From Chitinophagaceae bacterium (GTDB taxonomy: Bacteria; Bacteroidota; Bacteroidia; Chitinophagales; Chitinophagaceae), in assembly GCA_016786745.1 (NCBI GenBank), contig JAEUVS010000083.1:1-64000 (forward strand): a stretch of 64,000 nucleotides of DNA, read 5' to 3'. Under the pieces are notes generated by a model. It was not told where the DNA came from. It did no database searches and saw nothing but the letters and a program-made list of their open reading frames with translations. This document shows, one piece after another, positions 33,759 to 41,551 of the stretch. The position numbers and the translations under genes were made by a program. The stretch's first letter is position 1; each line of letters starts with the position of its first letter.

Positions 33759-34198
33759 TGAGAGAAGGTTACTGTGTGCGTGTATGTAACCGTAGATACT
33801 ACTTCTATCTCCTTTACTACAAGTTGCGTTTCGGTCAACGCATCCAAAAGATAGATGACGCCCTGTACCTGCAGGCGCTTCTCATCCTCTAAAAAGGCCC
33901 ATGTAAATGGAATAGTTTGCGAACCGTTGCTCACACATTTGGTAGGACCTTCATTGATTTCTCCTGTTCCATCAGCGTGAAAAGTGCTGAAATCGTCTTT
34001 TATGCAGGGCTCCATTACCGGGTAGACATTAGTCTCTTCCGTGCCGTCGCCATCCCAGTCTATACCGGGATCAACTATATAATTGGTTACATGCCAGCTG
34101 CCAGTTGTGAGGAGTTCGGTTTTGGTTTTGGATGCCTTTTCTTTTTTACATGACCACAGGAAAAGCACTAGTACCGGTACAGCGTAAAAAGCTTTCAT
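33755..34198 (-). CDS. Lipocalin-like lipoprotein
   Basis: 147 residues. Lipobox near residue 17 (LFLWSC), followed by a lipocalin-like pattern found in many Bacteroidota lipoproteins: LLTTGSWHVTNYIVDPG, then CIKDDFSTFHADGTGEIN and IPFTWAFLEDEKRLQV. WDGDGTEE resembles a calcium-binding loop. No ligand known. Convergent with the FAD oxidoreductase. Confidence 0.75.
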   Translation of the reverse strand: MKAFYAVPVLVLFLWSCKKEKASKTKTELLTTGSWHVTNYIVDPGIDWDGDGTEETNVYPVMEPCIKDDFSTFHADGTGEINEGPTKCVSNGSQTIPFTWAFLEDEKRLQVQGVIYLLDALTETQLVVKEIEVVSTVTYTHTVTFSH

Positions 34199-34332
34199 TT
34201 AGAAAAGTTACTACTATTCCCTCTCCGGAACTTACAATTCATGCGGCTTATTCGTCAATTCACGCCATATGCCATTGACACAAGCAGGGTGCCGACACTA
34301 TATTCGCTGTGTAATAAATAACCAATATTTAA

Positions 34333-35259
34333 ATGCACAACAGGAATCTGGTATTAGTGACAGGAGCCACGGGGGCACAGGGAGGCAGCGTGGCACGGAA
34401 GCTTCTCGCGGATGGAAGGTTCGGCGTGCGGATTTTTACCAGGAACGGCAATTCACCAAAAGCTGTCGCCTTGCAGGAGGCGGGAGCAGAAGTGGCGACC
34501 GGCGATTTTAATGATGTGAAAAGTTTGCGGAAAGCGATGGAAGGAGTATATGGAGTATTTGGTGTGACGGATTTTGATGAACATTACGAGAGGGAAATAT
34601 TTCAGGGTAAGAATCTGATAGATGCGGTCAAACAATCGGGAGTAGAGCATTTTGTTTACAGCTCCTCTCCTAACTATCATAAATTAAGCAACGGTGAACA
34701 CGCGGTTCCACAGTGTGATATTAAAGCGAGATTGCAGGAGTATGCGAAAAGCCATAGGGTGCCGGCATCGTTTGTTCACGTAGCGTTTTACTACGAAAAT
34801 TTTATTAACCTGTTTCCTTTACAGAGAGACAGGCACGGAAATCTCCACTTTGGCTTTCCGCAGGGAAAAACGAAGCTGGCGATGACGGGAGTGAAAGGTG
34901 TTGGAGGAGTGGTTGCGAAAATTTTTGAATACCCGGTACAGTATATAGGTAGAACAGTTGGTGTGGTTGGGGAAGACAGGCCGTGTGAAGAATACGCGCA
35001 GGTGATGTCGAAAGTGTTAGAGCAGAATGTTTATTATCATCATATTCCGAGAGATATTTTTATAGGATTTGATTCACAGGCGGAAAAGTGGGCTGACGTT
35101 TTTGAAGTACAACGTCTGCATATTTCGAACAGGCATATTGATTTGATTGAAAGTTATGGTTTGAATCCCGAGATGCAATCCTTTGAAAGTTGGCTCAGAG
35201 AGAACAGGCAAATAATTTTATCACTTATACCCGCGAGGGAAGAAGGAGTGTTAGTATAG
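34333..35259 (+). CDS. NmrA-family NAD(P)-binding protein
   Basis: 308 residues, cytoplasmic. Rossmann start LVLVTGATGAQGGSVARKLL, then RIFTRNGNSPKA and VATGDFNDVKSLRKAM, VYGVFGVTDF, HFVYSSSPNYHKLSNG: the NmrA/HSCARG line of atypical short-chain dehydrogenases. The catalytic YxxxK of true SDRs is missing, as usual for redox-sensing members. No partner gene. The paired hairpins at 35305-35367 lie just downstream and may end its transcript. Confidence 0.88.
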   Translation: MHNRNLVLVTGATGAQGGSVARKLLADGRFGVRIFTRNGNSPKAVALQEAGAEVATGDFNDVKSLRKAMEGVYGVFGVTDFDEHYEREIFQGKNLIDAVKQSGVEHFVYSSSPNYHKLSNGEHAVPQCDIKARLQEYAKSHRVPASFVHVAFYYENFINLFPLQRDRHGNLHFGFPQGKTKLAMTGVKGVGGVVAKIFEYPVQYIGRTVGVVGEDRPCEEYAQVMSKVLEQNVYYHHIPRDIFIGFDSQAEKWADVFEVQRLHISNRHIDLIESYGLNPEMQSFESWLRENRQIILSLIPAREEGVLV

Positions 35260-35304
35260 AATATCAAAGAAAATTATCCCAGGACGGCTCATCAATAAAT
35301 ACAC

Positions 35305-35367
35305 GCTGTGAACCCGTAAGTTGACAGCATCCCTGTAGCTGCAGACCCGTAAGTCAGCAGCTTTTTT
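35305..35367 (+). terminator. Two tandem hairpins with identical loops, second followed by a U tract
   Basis: Hairpin 1: GCTGT (35305-35309) with ACAGC (35324-35328). Hairpin 2: GCTGC (35338-35342) with GCAGC (35357-35361), plus an extra A-T pair at its base. Both enclose exactly ACCCGTAAGT with two flanking bases on each side. The stems differ by a compensating base pair. Hairpin 2 runs into TTTTT, so it can act as an intrinsic terminator for the NmrA gene. Confidence 0.7.
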
Positions 35368-35389
35368 ATTTTATGTGGCATTGCTTCTC

Positions 35390-35497
35390 CGCCGATCCCT
35401 CACACTCGCGAAGTTTACCCTGAGGTCGAAGACCGAACGGGCTCGGTTCTGGATGACACGGTCGCTGTCATCCCGAGCCGAAGGCGAGGGATCAGCG
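35390..35497. repeat. REP-like inverted pair
   Basis: Left arm GCCGATCCCTCACACTCG, a spacer rich in GAAGACCGAACGGGCTCGG, and a right arm GTCATCCCGAGCCGAAGGCG AGGGATCAGC in inverted orientation. Lies between the NmrA gene and the MmcQ/YjbR gene. Same family as the copies at 14.1, 47.3 and 53.5 kb. Confidence 0.88.
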
Positions 35498-35509
35498 GAC
35501 AAACAAAAA

Positions 35510-35833
35510 TTATTTCTTCTTTTTTAAAACGAGATCGTAAGAATCCCTGATCCATTTCTTCAAAAGCGTATCGCTTATCGAATTATCCATCCTCACCGTA
35601 TTCCAATGTGCCTTGTTCATGTGATAACCTGGTTTCACTGCATCATAACGTTCGCGAAGCTCGATTGCCTCTTCCGGATCGCATTTGAGGTTGATACTTT
35701 CAAAAGTTTCGATACCGGTAAGCGCGAACATTTTACCCTTTACCTTGTAAACAAGTGTATTTTCTCCGAAGGGAAACTCTTCCGTTACATCATCAAACGA
35801 TAAACAAAAATTCCGGAACTCTTCAATGTTCAT
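35510..35833 (-). CDS. MmcQ/YjbR family protein
   Basis: 107 residues, one domain. NIEEFRNFCLSFDDVTEEFP at the start, then LVYKVKGKMFALTG, INLKCDPEEAIELRE and PGYHMNKAHWNTV match the MmcQ/YjbR family (CyaY-like fold, sometimes called DNA-binding). Role unknown. Separate small gene flanked by a REP-like repeat and the ExbD gene. Confidence 0.9.
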   Translation of the reverse strand: MNIEEFRNFCLSFDDVTEEFPFGENTLVYKVKGKMFALTGIETFESINLKCDPEEAIELRERYDAVKPGYHMNKAHWNTVRMDNSISDTLLKKWIRDSYDLVLKKKK

Positions 35834-35857
35834 AATAGCGAAGGTATGTTCAATTTA

Positions 35858-36364
35858 CTAACGCGGAATTCTTTCGATTTCCTGTTCCGTCGGTTCCATT
35901 AATACCCGCCGTGTCACCCCGTTAATAGTCATTTCATCGAGTATGTCAACAATATTTTTGTAAGAAGAAAATTGAGTCGGTTTTATAAGGACTATTGTCT
36001 CATTCGGTTTCCTGTATTTTTCTCCTACCAGGTTGATCTTATCAATAATTATTTTACGAATGCCTTTTGAAAAGTCCGTGGAATTTATTTTGTCAATGTC
36101 AACTCCATGGTAGTACCAGATTTTATCGTCTTTGCCAAGTAAAAGATTTACTGTTTTGTCGGCCTCCGCTTTTGAGGGGTCGGGCGAATTGACCGGCAGT
36201 TTCAGCGCCATCGCTTTCGGCGAGTCCATTGTCGTTGTAAAGATAAAAAACGTAATCAGGAGAAACCCGAGATCAACCATCGGCGTAAGATCGACGCGTG
36301 TAGAAAGTTTTTTGCGTTCGGGTTTTGTTCCTTTACTTTTCGAGGAAATAGTTATTTCTCCCAT
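35858..36364 (-). CDS. ExbD/TolR-type biopolymer transport protein
   Basis: 168 residues from ATG 36364 (MGEITISSKSKG); an in-frame ATG at 36379 would add five residues. A short basic cytoplasmic part (KPERKKLSTRVDLTPMVDLGF, including the conserved transmembrane Asp) leads into one membrane helix and a periplasmic domain ending VTRRVLMEPTEQEIERIPR. ExbD works with ExbB and TonB to power outer-membrane receptors, but neither partner is next to it, so it is an orphan here. Confidence 0.85.
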   Translation of the reverse strand: MGEITISSKSKGTKPERKKLSTRVDLTPMVDLGFLLITFFIFTTTMDSPKAMALKLPVNSPDPSKAEADKTVNLLLGKDDKIWYYHGVDIDKINSTDFSKGIRKIIIDKINLVGEKYRKPNETIVLIKPTQFSSYKNIVDILDEMTINGVTRRVLMEPTEQEIERIPR

Positions 36365-36416
36365 AGCTGCTGTTTTCAATGAGATGCAACTATGAAATCA
36401 TTCCATATGCTATGAT

Positions 36417-37475
36417 TTATTTTTTTCCTGTAAGAATTTTTATGAGTTCTTTTCTCGGCTTCAACGCGGCATCAACAATTCCAAAAGAACCGGCTTTAAA
36501 GTTCCAATTCGCATACCCGATATTATGCTTCTCAAAAATTGCAACCATGTCCCGGTACCACGCAAGCTTCGAAGCCTCCGGCGATCCATCAATCACTCCA
36601 AATTCACCGCAATATAAAGGCAACCCGAGGCTATCAGCCAGGTGAATCGGCTTGGCCATCATTTTTTCGAGCGTATCACGGTTATATATCCTTCTCTCAT
36701 ACTCGTCTTTCCCGTCAACCACTATCTGCCCGGGATACTGCACCTTCCCATCAAAATTCTTCAACTCCGTCCATGCCGCTTTAAAATGTGTAAGATGAAA
36801 AGGTTCATAGAAATGGAAACTCAGGAGAATATTCTTATCATTCGCAGGAACCCTCAGCTGATCAAACGTGTTAGCGGATTGCCACTTATTTGAACCAATT
36901 ACCAACACCCGCTCAGCCTCCCAGCTCCTGATAGAATCCGCAACCCTCGCGAGCAAAACATTCCACTGTTCAGCATTATCAGCTACCGGTTCGTTCATAA
37001 ATTCATAAGCGAGCATGCTGTTAGGATATTTCTTCACAGCCGAAGAAAGATCCCTCCACAACTGAATAAATTTATCCTGTGCTTCTGGTTTCGTCCAAAG
37101 TGGCTTGTCACCCTCATTGAAATGATGCGAACGCAGAATATGCAGGTCGAGCACTACACGCAACCCTGCCCTATTCGCCCACAACAGGGCGTTATCCAGC
37201 AGTTGGAACGCGTCGGGGTAACGTTTTCCTGATTCGTCCCACAACTGCTGCTCATCTACAGGCAACCTGAAATGATCAAATCCCGCGTTAGCAATGAACT
37301 GAACATCTTTTTCTGTAAAAAATGAAGCCCGCCCGTTACCTCTCTCTTCGCTCTGCGATAACCAGTGTGCGATGTTCGTGCCCCGTTTTATTTTGAAAGA
37401 TTCTTTATTGTTTTGCGCTACCCCACCAGCGGTAACGCCTGAAAGAATAAATAAGGATAGGAAAATATGTTTCAT
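36417..37475 (-). CDS. Glycoside hydrolase family 5 (cellulase-type) enzyme
   Basis: 352 residues with signal peptide (cleavage near GVAQ). GH5 TIM barrel: RGTNIAHWL, HFRLPVDEQ, acid/base Glu162 in YEFMNEP, SFHFYEP (histidine/tyrosine of the active site), nucleophile Glu291 in YCGEFGV and a late ANWNFKAGSFG. GH5 acts on beta-linked glucans or mannans; the subfamily cannot be told by eye. Expected to be exported. No carbohydrate-binding module. Separate from the carbonic anhydrase gene by 43 bases, including a GC hairpin. Confidence 0.92.
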   Translation of the reverse strand: MKHIFLSLFILSGVTAGGVAQNNKESFKIKRGTNIAHWLSQSEERGNGRASFFTEKDVQFIANAGFDHFRLPVDEQQLWDESGKRYPDAFQLLDNALLWANRAGLRVVLDLHILRSHHFNEGDKPLWTKPEAQDKFIQLWRDLSSAVKKYPNSMLAYEFMNEPVADNAEQWNVLLARVADSIRSWEAERVLVIGSNKWQSANTFDQLRVPANDKNILLSFHFYEPFHLTHFKAAWTELKNFDGKVQYPGQIVVDGKDEYERRIYNRDTLEKMMAKPIHLADSLGLPLYCGEFGVIDGSPEASKLAWYRDMVAIFEKHNIGYANWNFKAGSFGIVDAALKPRKELIKILTGKK

Positions 37476-37495
37476 TGTTACTTGGTTTTGCTTTT

Positions 37496-37510
37496 GCCGC
37501 CGGTGGCGGC
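37496..37510. other. GC-rich hairpin between carbonic anhydrase and GH5 genes
   Basis: GCCGCC, loop GGT, GGCGGC. Stable six-pair stem; a T-run precedes it on the plus strand but none follows on the transcribed minus strand, so a pausing or partial terminator role is only possible. Confidence 0.4.
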
Positions 37511-37518
37511 GATTAAAG

Positions 37519-38145
37519 TTAGTCCAACCTGTAGATCTCCATTATATTCTCCAATATTTTCGGAAAATCGATTTTAAGGTCCTTCAACTCCCCGGTTCGC
37601 ATATCAAAAACCCATCCGTGTATTAAAATATTCCGCTCCTTATAAGCCCTTTGCACCTCCGAAGTCTTAATCACATTTATACACTGCTCCTGCACATTCA
37701 ACTCCACAAGCCTGTCGTACCGCTTGCCCTCATCCGAAATCGCATTCAGCTCATCCTTATGCAACCTGTATACGTCACGAATATTTCTTAACCATGGATT
37801 AAGAATCCCCATATCAACGGACTGCATCGCCGCCTTCACCCCGCCGCAATTGTAGTGTCCACACACCACTACCTGCCTCACCTTCAACACATCCACCGCA
37901 TAATGCAACACCGACATCACATTCAGGTCGATACTCGTCACCATATTGGCGATATTGCGGTGTATAAAAGCCTGTCCCGGCTCAATACCCATCAGATCTT
38001 CCGCCGTAACCCTGCTGTCGGAGCACCCGATATACAAAAACTCCGGCGACTGATCCTTCGAAAGCTGCGTAAAATAATCCTCGCTGATAGCAAGTTTTTC
38101 GGCCACCCACTTTTTATTGTTCCTGAAAATTTCGCTTACATGCAT
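37519..38145 (-). CDS. Beta-class carbonic anhydrase
   Basis: 208 residues, cytoplasmic. Zinc ligands Cys41 and Asp43 in GCSDSRV, and His97 and Cys100 in CGHYNCGG, give the beta-class pattern; DLMGIEPGQAFIHRNIAN follows the first pair. It interconverts CO2 and bicarbonate, supplying bicarbonate to carboxylases and balancing pH. Single gene; starts divergently from the CE7 esterase gene with 122 bases between. Confidence 0.95.
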   Translation of the reverse strand: MHVSEIFRNNKKWVAEKLAISEDYFTQLSKDQSPEFLYIGCSDSRVTAEDLMGIEPGQAFIHRNIANMVTSIDLNVMSVLHYAVDVLKVRQVVVCGHYNCGGVKAAMQSVDMGILNPWLRNIRDVYRLHKDELNAISDEGKRYDRLVELNVQEQCINVIKTSEVQRAYKERNILIHGWVFDMRTGELKDLKIDFPKILENIMEIYRLD

Positions 38146-38267
38146 ATGCCTTTCATTGTTTTCATGAAGATAAATGATTTGATTTTATACACTGAAATAC
38201 AAATACATTTATAAATTTGACCCGCCTACGGCGAGGTATTTTCTTCAAATCTTAATAACTATCAGCG

Positions 38268-39560
38268 ATGAATCTTTGCAAATTTATTTTTTCCGCTTTC
38301 TTAGCGACAACCTTAATCAACCCTGCGAATGCTCAACCTGTAGAACAATTTGTAAAGGTTGTCATTGCGCCGGACCATTCGGATTGGACATACAAAACCG
38401 GTGAACAGGTAAAATTTCATATTGAAGTTTTAAAAAATGGTAACCCGGTGAAAAACGCCATTGTGAAATACGAGGTAGGTCCTGAAAAAATGGACCCGGT
38501 AAAGAAAGATTCACTGCAACTAAAAGATGGCAGCCTCACTGTTGATATGCCCGGCATGAAAACACCAGGCTTCATGCGTTGTACCGTATCAGCATGGCTC
38601 GACGGAAAAGAATACCGCTATTGGGCTACCGCCGCATTCGATCCATTAAAAATTGAACCTACAGTAAACGATCCGGCAGATTTCAACAGTTTCTGGGATT
38701 CAGCGAAGCAACAACTCGCAAAAGTGCCGATGGACAGCCGTATGGTGCTTATTCCGGAAAAATGCACCGACCTCGTGAATGTATATCATGTGAGCATTCA
38801 GAACATCGGCAACTCGAGGGTGTTTGGAATTTTGTGCGTGCCAAAGAAACCGGGAAAATATCCCGCAGTACTCAGGGTACCCGGCGCAGGAATCCGTCCT
38901 TACAACGGTGATATCAAAAACGCTTCGAAAGGTATTATTACACTCGAAATAGGTATTCATGGCATACCTGTAAATATGCCTCCTGATGTTTACAGCAACC
39001 TCGCGTCTGGTGCATTGAACGGGTACCAGTATTTCAATCTCGATAACCGCGACAAATATTACTACAAACGCGTTTATCTAGGCTGCGTGCGTGCGAACGA
39101 CTTCCTGGAGAGCCTTCCCGAGTATGACGGCAAAACACTTGCCGTTACAGGTGGTAGCCAGGGCGGGGCGCTTTCCATTATCACAGCGGGATTGGATCCG
39201 CGCGTACAATATCTTGCGGCATTTTATCCCGCAATGAGCGATATGACCGGCTATCTTAAGAACCGCGCAGGGGGATGGCCGCATATTTTCGATAAGAACA
39301 ACAGCATTTACAATAACAAAAAAGACAAAATAGAAACTATCGCCTACTACGATGTGGTGAATTTCGCGAAACGCGTAAAAGCAAAAGGGTTTTACAGCTG
39401 GGGGTTCAATGATAATGTGTGCCCCCCTACTTCTATGTATGCGTCGTATAATGTGATTAAAGCGCCGAAGCAGCTTTTACTTGCTGTTGAAACAGCACAT
39501 TGGACGTATCCCGAGCAAATAGAGGAGGCTGAACAGTGGTTGCTGGATAATTTAAAATGA
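38268..39560 (+). CDS. Acetyl xylan esterase-like (CE7/AXE1) secreted protein
   Basis: 430 residues, signal peptide to about PANAQ. An N-terminal Ig-like domain of about 120 residues (TYKTGEQVKFHIEVL) precedes the CE7/AXE1 alpha/beta hydrolase: ADFNSFWDSAKQQL, PAVLRVPGAG, nucleophile Ser297 in TGGSQGGAL, GFNDNVCPPTS (Asp) and ETAHWTYPEQ (His). CE7 enzymes deacetylate xylooligosaccharides and related esters. The added N-domain is usual for the secreted Bacteroidota branch. Not in an operon. Confidence 0.9.
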   Translation: MNLCKFIFSAFLATTLINPANAQPVEQFVKVVIAPDHSDWTYKTGEQVKFHIEVLKNGNPVKNAIVKYEVGPEKMDPVKKDSLQLKDGSLTVDMPGMKTPGFMRCTVSAWLDGKEYRYWATAAFDPLKIEPTVNDPADFNSFWDSAKQQLAKVPMDSRMVLIPEKCTDLVNVYHVSIQNIGNSRVFGILCVPKKPGKYPAVLRVPGAGIRPYNGDIKNASKGIITLEIGIHGIPVNMPPDVYSNLASGALNGYQYFNLDNRDKYYYKRVYLGCVRANDFLESLPEYDGKTLAVTGGSQGGALSIITAGLDPRVQYLAAFYPAMSDMTGYLKNRAGGWPHIFDKNNSIYNNKKDKIETIAYYDVVNFAKRVKAKGFYSWGFNDNVCPPTSMYASYNVIKAPKQLLLAVETAHWTYPEQIEEAEQWLLDNLK

Positions 39561-39574
39561 TTTTGTTTTATTAA

Positions 39575-40546
39575 TTATTGCGACCACTCAGTTGGAGTAC
39601 GATCCCAGCGATGTTTTTTTAATTCATTTAAAAGATCCTGCGCTAACCCGTTTCCATCGGAAGTCGCAATATTCGCTTCCACATTCTTAATCTTCCGCAT
39701 GCCGGGAATAATCGTCGCTACCTGCCTGTTCGATAAAATAAACCGCAGCGCCATTTCCGCCATCGTCATTCCTTTCGGAATTAACGGCTTCAGCGCATTC
39801 GCATGGTCAACACTCGACTTTAAATTTTCGGGAACAAAATAAGTATTGCGCCAATCTCCTTCCGGGAAAACTGTATTGTAATCGAGCGTGCCGGTAAGCG
39901 TTCCTTCATCAAAAGGCACGCGCGCAATAATCCCGATGTCGTGTTGTGAGCATATGGGAAACAGCTTGTCTTCCGGGTTCTGGTCAAATATGTTGTAGAT
40001 CACCTGCACCGCAGAGAACAAACCGGTTTTAAGCGCCTGGATCCCATTTTCGGGTTCCCACCTGTTCACCGACACACCCCAATGTTTCACCTTACCCTGC
40101 TGCGTCAGTTTAGTTACAGCATTCTTCCATTCGTCCCTGTCGGCCCACGCATCTTCCCACACGTGAAACTGGAGGAGATCAATCGAATCAAGACCAAGGT
40201 TGGTTAAACTCTTTTCCGTGTACTCAATGATGTAATCTTCAGGAAAAACGTCTTCGAGTTTAAAATCGGGCTTCGAGGGCCATCTACGGTTCTTAGGAGG
40301 AATTTTAGTAGCCGCATAGAGCTTCTTAGCAGGATAGTTTTTAATAAGCTTACCCAGTACCTGCTCTGAGCGTCCTTCACCATATCCCCATGCTGTATCA
40401 AAAAAATTACATCCAAGATCAACTGCCCGGTGGAGCGCGTTGTTTACTTCCCTGTCATCAGAATCTTTCCATCCTGCCAAACCCCACATTCCATATCCCA
40501 TTTCTGAAACCTGCCAGCCTGTTCGGCCAAATCTCCTGTATTGCAT
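39575..40546 (-). CDS. Aldo/keto reductase
   Basis: 323 residues from ATG 40546 (MQYRRFGRTGWQVSEMGYG, the canonical start; an earlier ATG at 40600 is less fitting). TIM-barrel AKR with the tetrad visible: Asp and Tyr in FFDTAWGYGEG, Lys in YAATKIP, His in LLQFHVW. The NADPH segment VATIIPGMRKIKNVEAN is near the end. Physiological substrate unknown. Solitary; convergent with the CE7 esterase. Confidence 0.92.
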   Translation of the reverse strand: MQYRRFGRTGWQVSEMGYGMWGLAGWKDSDDREVNNALHRAVDLGCNFFDTAWGYGEGRSEQVLGKLIKNYPAKKLYAATKIPPKNRRWPSKPDFKLEDVFPEDYIIEYTEKSLTNLGLDSIDLLQFHVWEDAWADRDEWKNAVTKLTQQGKVKHWGVSVNRWEPENGIQALKTGLFSAVQVIYNIFDQNPEDKLFPICSQHDIGIIARVPFDEGTLTGTLDYNTVFPEGDWRNTYFVPENLKSSVDHANALKPLIPKGMTMAEMALRFILSNRQVATIIPGMRKIKNVEANIATSDGNGLAQDLLNELKKHRWDRTPTEWSQ

Positions 40547-40662
40547 AGCTGTGCTTTTGTTTAAGGGTAAATTTAAGTAAAGCCAGCGCAGATTACGCAA
40601 CCTTTCAGGGTCACTTCCCGTAAAAACATAGCATAACCCTTATATAAAAACAAAGCTATTTT

Positions 40663-40893
40663 ATGAAGAAGCTTTTAGTACTTCTTGTGCTTACTGCCTC
40701 ATTATCCTGCAGCAAGGATGAAGACAACGGAAACAATAACCCTCCCGATAATAACAATGGAGGTGGTAATGGCGGCGGCAACTGCGGAACATACCTGGGG
40801 TACCAGTTGTATAAAGACAGCGAGGGCTGCTATTACAATGGTCCCAATTACGCTAAAGTATATGTAGACGCGTCCAATTGTACGTGCGATTAA
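40663..40893 (+). CDS. Small Asn/Gly-rich lipoprotein with cysteine-rich end
   Basis: 76 residues. Lipobox SLSC near residue 16, then an acidic and Asn/Gly-rich linker (NGNNNPPDNNNGGGNGGG) and a compact tail with four cysteines: NCGTYLGYQLYKDSEGC ... SNCTCD, possibly two disulfides. I know no family. The tail could be a small surface domain held off the membrane by the linker. Convergent with the next gene (7 bases). Confidence 0.75.
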   Translation: MKKLLVLLVLTASLSCSKDEDNGNNNPPDNNNGGGNGGGNCGTYLGYQLYKDSEGCYYNGPNYAKVYVDASNCTCD

Positions 40894-40900
40894 TTATTGA

Positions 40901-41551
40901 CTATTTATTCTCCATCCACTTTTTCGCCTCTTCAACAAGAACTGGAATAATGTCTTTTTTCCCTGCTTTGAATGCATGATCCGCCCCTTCTATTTCAACA
41001 AGTGTCGCGGTTTTTAATGACGAACAAACCTGTTCAATCAATTCCAATGTTGCGAGCTCATCGCGCGTTCCCTGGAGAAATAACATGGGCACAGCAATGT
41101 TCTTCAAATGATCCGCTCGTTCCGTTGCAGGCTTGCCCGCAGGATGAAGCGGGAATCCGAAGAAAATAATTCCCTTTACATCTTTGTCGGGCCTGGCAGC
41201 GAGAAATTGAGAACTCATCCGCCCGCCAAACGATTTGCCGGAAAGAAAAAGAGGAAGTTTCGGAAAAGATTTTTTCACTTCCACCACGGCGGCCTCTATC
41301 GTTTTATGGGCGACGGCCGGTAAATCAGGTCGACGTTTTTTCTGCTCGATAAAAGGGAAATTGAATCGCAGCGATGCAACACCGGAATCAGCAAGCGCCT
41401 TCGCAAGCGAAACCATAAAGCTATGGTTCATACCTGCACCCGCTCCATGAGCAAGTGTAACAATACATGCAGGATTTTCCGGAACAATATACTCAGCAGA
41501 CACCCCGCCGGCAGATGGCGAAACGTTGAGAGCAAGTGGGCGCACCTCCAT
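40901..41551 (-). CDS. Small alpha/beta hydrolase (dienelactone-hydrolase-like, TEX30/KANL3 type)
   Basis: 216 residues, cytoplasmic. CIVTLAHGAGAGMNHSFM (oxyanion region), nucleophile Ser in FLSGKSFGGRMSS, Asp in LQGTRDELA and His in EIEGADHAFK. This is the KANL3/Tex30-like line of predicted hydrolases. Its start codon overlaps the stop of the GAF gene by one base (TAATG), so translation is probably coupled. Substrate unknown. Confidence 0.85.
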   Translation of the reverse strand: MEVRPLALNVSPSAGGVSAEYIVPENPACIVTLAHGAGAGMNHSFMVSLAKALADSGVASLRFNFPFIEQKKRRPDLPAVAHKTIEAAVVEVKKSFPKLPLFLSGKSFGGRMSSQFLAARPDKDVKGIIFFGFPLHPAGKPATERADHLKNIAVPMLFLQGTRDELATLELIEQVCSSLKTATLVEIEGADHAFKAGKKDIIPVLVEEAKKWMENK

